DNA of 64,000 bases from Ornithodoros turicata (Eukaryota; Arthropoda; Arachnida; Ixodida; Argasidae): positions 12,127,187 through 12,191,186 of the forward strand of contig NC_088206.1 of assembly GCF_037126465.1 (NCBI RefSeq). Reading direction: 5' to 3'. The notes under the pieces were generated by a model. It saw only the letters and a list, made by a program, of their open reading frames with translations. It was not told where the DNA came from and did not search any database. A program made the translations under genes and the position numbers. Positions 56,236-64,000 of this stretch are shown in pieces (positions within the stretch are counted from its first letter, which is position 1; every line of letters starts with the position of its first letter).

Positions 56236-57713
56236 ATTGGATATGACGAATATTTCTTTATTTCTCCATAGTACAAATTTTCACTTACGCATCATTATCG
56301 CACACAGCCATCAATTATATAGTTGTACTCATCAGCGTCGTTTCGTTTATAGCGATCTGTAGCACCGTATCGGTTTTTCCGATATATTTTGGCCGTGGCA
56401 TTGAAATGACGTGGGAACCCTTCATGGCGTCAACGATGATGATTTAATTGTTGTTGTTGGCGCAGCAAGTGTCCATGTTGAACACAATACATGGACTGGT
56501 TCATGAGAGCATGTTGTGCAGGTTTCGTTTAATGGGCGTTGGGAAAAGTTATCTTTCGTAACGTCCATCAAAAGCAACCAAACATCATCCTCTCCTGCAC
56601 CACGCAATCTAAGTGATCTCAATCGATGCACATGGCCCTGAAACGTCTTGGAACCTCTCGCGGACACTGTAATCATAATTTCGCTCATTTATGAGCTGCA
56701 CGTCGTCGCGCCCGATAACACTGTATCATGATTGATTGATTGTTGCAGCAGCATTGTACCATTACTGTCTTGCAGTATTGAACGCAGTGGTGAAGACTGG
56801 TAGAGAAACATTTTACGAGAAGTGTATGCTGACTAAGGGGGTAGGGTACAGCCCCCTCCCCCCCTCGATGTGAAGCACTGCATGTCATTGTCGCTATTAA
56901 ATTTTTGTTGTTACTGTTCATTTTGATTGCACATCTACGACTTATTTTACATCTCAAAACAATATGTAAACATATTGACAAAATAGAAAAAGAAATGGAG
57001 GTAAAGGAGTCTTTGGTCACCCCAGGCCATAGTCATGATTTAGTAGTAGTAGTTTGTATCCACACTATATGGACCCTTTGGAACGCGACACAGTGGCTCG
57101 ACCAACTGCTGACACTACGCGGTGTCCGGCGAGTCCCATAAGTTGCGTCACAGTTCTCGTAACACGTGACCCAATTACAGTGTCTTACACTCGCCGCCTC
57201 TCGATACAAAACTTCCGGCTATAACATGAGGGATGGATGGAGCCAAGCTATAGTTAGCCTCAAGCAAGAGAGGTGGTGGCGATGGTGTCTTGTGTGATAA
57301 TGAACCGGCAGCAATCAAAAGGTTGTGTATCTCTTTTGTCTGGAAACGTTGTGTGTGTTTCGAGCGAGTCTCCCGTATATAGCGTGTCCTTCCTGGCTAG
57401 ATGCATGAACCGGTTCCTGACCCTTCTTCCTTTCCCCTTACATGTACGGCAGATTGCAGTTGCATTGCCGTTGTAACTTCCTTCCGACACTCCTACACGA
57501 TATAGTGCCTGCGTTCTTATAGTATACTATACAGTCACTACGACCTGCGACAACGAAATTGCAGCGAGGTTACTAGGCTCTATAGGTGAAGAGACCACCA
57601 GGACTGTGGCAACCCCGGTTATTTCGTCGCTGTTGTGGAATTTCGTGCTGTTGCGCGCTGCTGTCGAGGAACCGCTCTCCGAGTTCATGCTGAGTTGGGT
57701 TCTTGGTAGAGAT
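56236..57713. other. No gene recognised
   Basis: Anonymous sequence. Chance frames only. Confidence 0.4.
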
Positions 57714-58024
57714 AAACTGGTGTTCTGAGGCTGGAACAATATAGAAGGGACAGATACAAACAAAGCCTCAAATTGCCTAAGAAATCAACGATGAAAGATG
57801 AAAGTCACTGAAAAGGTTAGCCAGGCTGTAGGGATCGAACCCACATCTTCTGGATTACCGGTCCAGGGCTCTACCAATTGAGCTAAGCTAACACGCCTCT
57901 CCAGCGACTTTCGGGGTGCGTCATCTGGACGTCGTCATCTGGTGCGTCATAGAGCCCTGGACCGGTAATCCAGAAGATGTGGGTTCGATCCCTACAGCTG
58001 GCTAACCTTTTCAGTGACTTTCAT
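57714..58024. mobile_element. Foldback element with two facing tRNA-like units
   Basis: Arms 57798-57873 and 57950-58024 are inverted copies differing by about one base. Each contains ATGAAAGTCACTG, GGTTAGCC, GTAGGGATCGAACCCACATC and CCAGGGCTCTA or complements. The leader 57714-57797 is shared with 40905-40985. Confidence 0.8.
57817..57892 (-). tRNA. tRNA-like sequence (probable pseudo-tRNA), anticodon GGT
   Basis: Minus-strand cloverleaf: acceptor GTTAGCT/GGCTAAC, D arm AGCTCAATTGGTAGAGC, anticodon arm CTGGA-CCGGTAA-TCCAG, T arm GTGGGTTCGATCCCTAC. The loop gives GGT at positions 34-36 but has C where U33 is nearly universal, and it lies inside a repeat. It is more likely a tRNA-derived repeat than a working gene. 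Confidence 0.45.
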
Positions 58025-59416
58025 TCTTGGTAGAATTTGCTCGATGTATCGTAGGACTATAGTTGTGGCGTACTTCTGTAACAGGTGGGGAAAAATGTGA
58101 AAATTCGTTCCAGAAACTGCTGAATGAATTCGTGAAATGGTATAGTGCATTGTGAAATTGTTTGCACACTTTTAGCTGATATGTTCCGGAATCAGTTGGA
58201 AACTTTTAATTCTCTTAGGTGCGGATGCGTACCCATAAAGGTACTAAAAACGCGCTCTTATATTACTAATTGAAGACTCGAATTCTAATGCGCTGAAGTA
58301 GCTGTACGTTTCTAAATGTGTCGCTGTCTAAACTACAACGTCCTGGCCACCAAACTTCGATCTATAGAAACGCTTCTCCCACGTTTGCTGCCCTGCTCGT
58401 CCATGTATATCCACGATATACGCCGTTCTCTTATATACGCTGTTCGCGATATACGCTCTAATGGAGAAACGTTTTTCTTTCCTTAACTCAACTACGTGTA
58501 AATAAACACACGCTTTCCCTGATATATATCTGGAAAATCGGTCACGCCATCTCTGTCTTTCCATTACTTTAAGCCCATCCATCCACGTCTGCCATTACTT
58601 TCCTCTCGCAAACACATTCCCATAAACACGCCTCGTATAGGAACAAGAAGCAACCCAAAAACATTGACTGCACGAGTTGATAATCAGCGGAATGCAACCA
58701 TAGCCTGCAGCCAGCGTTCGGAGACACGTTTCGAAGCGCATATTGGAACTATACATGCCACTACATGGACACGCTAGCAAGGCAGTGACTGCGTAGCCGC
58801 TTTCCCGCTTATATCACGGTGGTAACCTAAGGGAACACACCACGATCGCCTCAGTTTCACGAATTCCACGCTCTCATGATCAAGGGCTCCGAAACACCTT
58901 TTCGAAGACGTTCCACTTTGAGCTGAAGTCAGCGCTCATCGCTTTGAAGGCAGTATAGAACACCCTCTTGGCGATGGTGTGGCACAGATGCAGATCAACC
59001 AGGCGAAACGAATGATGGGAAAAGGGTGGCCAGACCGAACAACGTGGTCGTGGAAGGGAGAAATGAGAGGAGCTCATAAAAAAAGAAAATGTTGAGTGTG
59101 TGAAAGGCACGACCTTGAACGTGAGGTGGGGGAGGTCGCACAGGTGTTCACTTGTGCAACGGTAACGATAGGGGTGCGCCCACGAAAAAAAAAAGAAAGA
59201 AACTGAACTGACTTTAAAGCAGGCTTAAGAGAAGGCCGGCAGTGATGTAAAAGGAGGCTTTGTCGGCATGCTGTGGACATCATAATGTTTCTGTTTGTAT
59301 TCGAGGCAGAACATACGTACAGCGTTGTAACTTTCTGGTGTGTGTATATACGTTCTGTGTGGTTCGTCGGCGCTGTCTTTAGAGTGAAAGACAAGACCTT
59401 CACTGTGCACGGTGCC
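58025..59416. other. No gene recognised
   Basis: Anonymous sequence; A-run at 59185-59195. ATATACGC words repeat near 58410-58460. Confidence 0.4.
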
Positions 59417-59790
59417 GCTCTGGTTTTAAGAAGTTATTTGGAATATACCATGCTTGTTCAGATCAGATTTTAAGAAGTGCTTTGGAACATCCCATGCTAG
59501 TACAGATCAGGTTTTAAGCAGTGCTTCGGAACAGACCATGAGTGTTCAGATCAGATTTTAAGGAGTGCTTGGGAATATATGCTAGTACAGATACTAGTAC
59601 GGATCGGATATTAAGAAGTTCCTTGGAACATACCATGCTTGTTCAGATCCGATTTTAAGAAGTGCTTTGGAACAGACCATGCTTGTTCAGATCAGATTTT
59701 AAGAAGTGCTTGGGAACATATGCTAGTACAGATACTAGTACGGATCAGATTTTAAGAAGTGCTTTGGAACACACTATGCTCGTACAAGAT
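59417..59790 (+). repeat. Minisatellite with 44/44/53-bp units (141-bp higher-order period)
   Basis: Unit: GATCAGATTTTAAGAAGTGC then TTTGGAACATACCATGCTTG and TTCA. GATC-start positions 59461, 59505, 59549, 59602, 59646, 59690, 59743 give spacings of 44, 44, 53, 44, 44, 53. The 53-bp unit carries the extra ACAGATACTAGTACG. Two and a half higher-order repeats are present. Confidence 0.85.
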
Positions 59791-60184
59791 GCTGGTACGA
59801 CGCGGCGACATCATCTTCTCAGTTCTAACGCCGGGGTGGGGTGGGTGGGGAGGTATCGTTTATTGAAAGAAAGAAAAAAATAAGAAGGAGAGGGCGGTCT
59901 GCCTGCCCGTCTAACGCCGGATAAGGAAATTTTGACACACTCAGTATGATTTGATATAGGTTGTATCGCGCTCCACGCCAAAGTGTAGACATAAACAACA
60001 GCACATGTACTGATGATGAATGAGGAAATTTGTCACCTAATTTGTGTCCCACTACCCCGGGGCACACTGGTTACTGTGAGATATGTAATGGTGAGGAGTG
60101 AGGGTAATAGGATCATAATACTTCATTGCCCTCGGTATGACATGATGACCGCGACATAACCGCACATACATGCTCTTTTTCTCA

Positions 60185-60500
60185 CACATTTCGGGGTGTT
60201 TTTGTAAATAAACACCCTCTTTTCATTCCACAGGCTTAACTGAAATATAACACTGTTCAAAAGGGATGTTCGCAAAGCACCCATGTGATGGACACTTTAA
60301 GTAGCATACACCTTCATGAAATGTTGTTTTAAATGGGATATACCCCCATGAAATGGTGCTTTCTGCAGAAAACTCCGTTCGAAATGGTGCTTTTTCCCCG
60401 TTTAGAAGGGTGCTTTACAAAACACCCACCTTTTTTCTTTGTGGTATGAAAATTATACCAAAAAGGTGTGTGCCATACCTCAAAAGGTGTAAAACATTTA
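60185..60500. mobile_element. AAGGGTGT-family MITE, diverged copy
   Basis: Begins TCGGGGTGTTTTTGTAAATA, ends CCTCAAAAGGTGTAAAAC. Inside are several GAAATGGTGCTTT and AAGGGTGCTTTACAAAACAC words. It is less symmetric than the 20808 palindrome. Confidence 0.5.
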
Positions 60501-61628
60501 CTGTGATAACCGTATTCCCTACGTGCCTATGAAGCCGCATGGGGGGAGGGGGATATGTTTATTATATAAAAAAAAATAGGAGGGAAAGGTTAGCTTGCGC
60601 TACGGCGGCTTGCTATTCCCAGGAAAGAAAGGAATCTCGCATGGGAATCTCAGACAAACCTTCGCTAATATTTCTCGCGTAGACCATTTCTGATTGGAAC
60701 CTTTTCGTCCCGTGACCATATGATGTCACTAATGCGACACAGATGATGTTACTCAGTGGAAGGGTAATGCCCTGGACGCTATTATACTACATACCGCCAC
60801 ATGTCGCGCTTGTTGAACAGTCATGGCCTGCTGCCCTGTCGCGTGCCTGACAAACATTTCACAGCTTTCAATATCGTAACATGCACCGAGGTCACTGCAT
60901 TGGACACGCCCTGACAGCAGAGGTTCCTGTTAGGTAAGCCGGCGGCCTTAAGCATCTATTTTCCGGGCTGTTCCGTTGAGAGCACTATAGTTAAACTAAG
61001 TGACGCAGAATGTATTAGCGCAGCCGGGAAAGGAAAAACCCTTATTTTCAATACAAGTCATTTTTTATGTTTACTGTTCCCCTGAGCAACCAAGACGGTT
61101 GATAGCTAGCTAGTGTCCCTGCGCATGTACGGGCAATCTTGACAGGCGCGACCTTCCTTCACAAATTCAGTCGTCTGACAGTGACACTGCTTTCCAGAAA
61201 CTGTTTTGGCGGTCTGATGGTTTTTGCATACATTAGGGGTGTAGGTTGGACATTAGTGCGGTTTCGTTTGGGACTTGGTATTATGCGGCGTCCTAAAGGT
61301 CGCAGCCTAGCTTCATGAGGGGGTAAGTGCATCGCATAAAGAGATCTAAAGAAAGGCAAAAGGAAAGATTGATTGATTGATTAGTAAAAGAAAAAAAAAA
61401 GGAGATGTTAGTCCCAAACTACTCGCGTTATTTAGGGCTCATTATCGGCAAAAGGAAAGAAATGTGGTACGTAAAAGCGCCTTTTCGTAACCAACAGCAA
61501 TTCAATCAAAATTCAATTGTCTTTCATATTCAATCAATCAACAATTCAATGATGATGTCATGGTGGGGAGTTTCCCCGCTTTTCGTAAAAACGCACCGAC
61601 CTTACGTATCAAGTACTTTTCTGTAACC
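60501..61628. other. No gene recognised
   Basis: Anonymous. A small GATT repeat occurs at 61367-61382. Confidence 0.4.
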
Positions 61629-61735
61629 GGCTTCGGTGCACGAGTAGGTTACATGTCCGCATGGTGATTTCGAGGTCGCGGGTTCGAACCTGGCAGAGGA
61701 CGCTGCGCAACTTTGCAGCATGGTACAAATTGCCC
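61629..61735 (+). repeat. tRNA-like SINE head, second family
   Basis: GCGGGTTCGAACCTGGC followed by GAGGACGCTGCGCAACTTTG and CAGCATGG, as in 28757-28832. Confidence 0.5.
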
Positions 61736-61799
61736 GGACTCGTTAAATACGTTAACTACGTTAACGTTAATCCAAATTAATGCATAGACTCGTGACGTC

Positions 61800-61990
61800 G
61801 CTCATGGCTATATAGTTGTCTCGAGACGTAAAACGAATTGTCATCAATTATCACTTTTGTGTGGCGGGTTACGGAAACGAATTATGATCAAATAGCTCTT
61901 TTCTGTTGCGGGTTGCACCAAAACGAATTATCATCAATTACACCTTTCTGTTGCGGGTTACACGAAAACGAATTATGATTAATTACGCCT
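61800..61990 (+). repeat. Degenerate tandem of about 60 bp
   Basis: AAACGAATTATGATCAA/AAACGAATTATCATCAA words recur at about 61830, 61875, 61920 and 61965. They are separated by CTTTTCTGTTGCGGGTT-type sequence. Confidence 0.6.
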
Positions 61991-62259
61991 TTCTGCGTGT
62001 AAAAGGCTTTTTTTTCTTCTGCATGTAAACAACCCTTTCTTTACTAAGACTGCAATGTTGGCCTGTTGGTGACGAGTCCTTTTCATGCGATTCTCGAGCC
62101 ATATACATACGAGGGCGGCAGGCAAGTGCTGTTCTGTTCGTGTCGTCCTTGTCTATGGCTCCACAATCATGTGAAAACGACACTCTTTTGTTCTCAACTG
62201 AAACGTGTACAAACAGTGGTGAAAATTGTATTGAAGGGAGTGCGCTGGGGGGCACCATA

Positions 62260-62425
62260 ATTTTTTTCCTGTAGAGTATTCCCTTTGAATGGCGCCTTTT
62301 CTCGAACATACAAGGCTGCTTTGAAAAAAAAAACAAAAAACATCCTTCCTACGCGGTGTAAAACTTACACCACAAAGGGTGTGCCGTCTTAGAAGATATT
62401 TACACCCGAAACGGGTTAAAAAAAC
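62260..62425. repeat. AAGGGTGT-family MITE, partial
   Basis: TTTACACCCGAAACGGG, ACACCACAAAGGGTGTGCC and CCTTTGAATGGCGCC match family words. Poly-A insertions blur the centre. Confidence 0.4.
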
Positions 62426-63006
62426 ACTTTGATACATGGTCACTGAAAAAAAAAAAAAAAAAAAATTGAAACTCCATGTCATATCTTTTCACCTCAGGCA
62501 ATTACAGCATCCTATTCCATCCTATTTATCCATACCCATGGCAATCCCAGGAGCGTAACCGTCGTAATCGCCCTTATGTAGCACCCACAAGACTGAAACG
62601 TAGACAATCTCATCATTTGAAAGCTTAGGTCAGCCGAAAGAAACAGTGACGCCTGACAACCCTGTGTTACAGGGCGTGGACTTTCATTTACTACAGGAGG
62701 GCGTGTGGATTTAGATCTAATTTGCGAAAAACGGCGACGTGGGCAGCGCCAAGGATAACGATTCGTTATAGCTGTCCAGTGCCCGTCGTTTTGCTATAAC
62801 TTATTTGGAGCACATGCGTTGTGCGTCAAAGTAACGAGGCGGAACGCCTTTATTTGATTGCAACGGTAGAGCACGGTGAATTCAAGATATTAATCACTAC
62901 ATGGCTAATGTTAGTGGATGGTTGTTCACACTTACAACACGGAAGCAACCGTTCACTGCCAAGTGTTGCGTAATGGGTTGGCGCACTTAGACACAAAGAT
63001 ATTCCG

Positions 63007-63090
63007 TAGCAGACGACAGGACCGATGATGTCGTCTGCCATGTGCGCAGCACGCGGCAGACGACCTGACGCAGACGACATGTAGCAGCGG
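63007..63090. repeat. TAGCAGACGAC/GTCGTCTGC repeat
   Basis: TAGCAGACGAC at 63007 and GTCGTCTGCC at 63030 form a facing pair, with further GCAGACGAC words at 63056 and 63071. Confidence 0.6.
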
Positions 63091-63494
63091 TGGCGCTACT
63101 CGCCGGCAGGGTTATTGCTTCCTCAATTTCTACAGTACCTTGTACTGCAGTATGGTACATGTACCTTACCTTAGTATTTTGGTACAAGCGGTGTATGTCC
63201 CACGAGAGATGCCTCTTTCTAAAGTTGATTATCATCATCGGTCTACACGTTTTCATAGGAGCTGTTGGTGTCGTCTGCTATGGTAGTCGTACGTCCGCTT
63301 CTGCGCGTTCAAAATTCAAATTTCCATTGTTCAATCATGATGTACATTTCGCTAGCCGATGACTAGAGCCCCTAGCAGGTCGTGCGGACAGGCTCCTCAT
63401 AGGGGTCGCCGATTATGACATGGTCCCTATAACCTAGTAGGGTCGTACTTGTAACCACAGCGAATATCCTGTGGCTCAGCCGCAAGATATTCTG

Positions 63495-63660
63495 TAGCAG
63501 ACGACAGGACCGATGGTGTCGTCTGCTATCATACCCCACTTCCGATATGCCGGCGCTGTGCGAATGCTCATCCAGCTCAACACGAGATGCGGCATAACTT
63601 CCGCACCGTGAAAATTTTTTCGTCTTCCTTATTTCACTAGCATATCCGTGAGCATGTCGC
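63495..63660. repeat. TAGCAGACGAC/GTCGTCTGCTA repeat, long copy
   Basis: A perfect 11-bp facing pair at 63495-63505 and 63518-63528, followed by sequence homologous to 35598-35700. A single GTCGTCTGCTA is also at 63270-63280. Confidence 0.65.
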
Positions 63661-64000
63661 TTCCAAGCATGTCGTATTCCAAGTTGTGCAGCAAAGGGGG
63701 AGTGACGGACCCGTAGAAAATCCGGACGGCGAGTACCGAAACTCACCTGGCGGTGACATCACGGAGAGTAGCTTCGCCAGTGAGGGACCGCGGGAGTGAT
63801 CACGTGCATACGAGAACCAATGGGAAGCTCTCGCTCCTCTGAAGTTCAGGGCTCGACGCGGTAGTGTGCTCCAGGATTTGTACCTCTCTAACTACGACGC
63901 ACAGATATATATATATATATATATATAATTTGATCGTGCACTCCCAGCCGAGGACAGCTGTCTCGCTCTACTTGGAGCTCGTCAGCCCGGCACAGGGAAG
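63661..64000. other. No gene established; TA microsatellite
   Basis: (TA)n at 63904-63927. The preceding 250 bp are GC-richer and could be a promoter or a retroelement LTR cut by the window edge. Nothing decisive is visible. Confidence 0.3.

Noticed and set aside
63840..64000. Retroviral-type LTR at the right edge
   Set aside because: No TG..CA boundaries, primer-binding site or second LTR can be seen before the window ends.

Overview
The window is a stretch of a repeat-rich animal nuclear genome, most likely from a chelicerate and probably a tick. Two things point that way. The one clear gene is a spliced animal gene with GT/AG introns. The interspersed repeats (tRNA-headed SINEs with a conserved body, hAT, piggyBac, pogo/Tigger and TIR elements) resemble those I associate with tick genomes. 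The second point rests on recollection and was not checked by a search. There are no bacterial operons, no CRISPR array and no rRNA. Most open reading frames in the window are chance frames or transposon debris.

The single confidently identified gene is a TMEM65 orthologue on the minus strand (4985-10494). It has six coding exons that join in frame to a 217-residue protein with three membrane segments. Its introns hold a short pogo/mariner-type TIR element, a hAT (ZBED-type) transposase relic and a piggyBac transposase relic. A second, unidentified candidate is a lone first coding exon on the minus strand (49236-49391), whose ATG frame runs cleanly to a strong splice donor.

Region by region: 1-3150 holds two TIR elements. 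4985-10640 is TMEM65 and its promoter side. 10640-17190 is mostly anonymous sequence with one SINE. 17190-26300 is the most unusual part: a roughly 9-kb array in which three short hairpin-forming modules recur dozens of times in both orientations. This array also contains long inverted repeats, a 0.76-kb duplication, a 383-bp palindromic insert, a hAT-like element and a truncated LINE endonuclease. 26300-42400 is anonymous sequence with several SINE copies. 42400-53300 is sparse. 53300-56240 is a nest of TIR elements, with a Tigger derivative inside another element and a 54-bp perfect palindrome at a head-to-head junction. 57700-58025 is a foldback made from two tRNA-like units. 59417-59790 is a minisatellite with a 141-bp higher-order period. 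The last 4 kb contain TIR elements and several copies of a GTCGTCTGC-palindrome repeat.

Beyond TMEM65, no set of genes in the window can be shown to work together. The most unusual feature is the hairpin-module array; its origin is unresolved.
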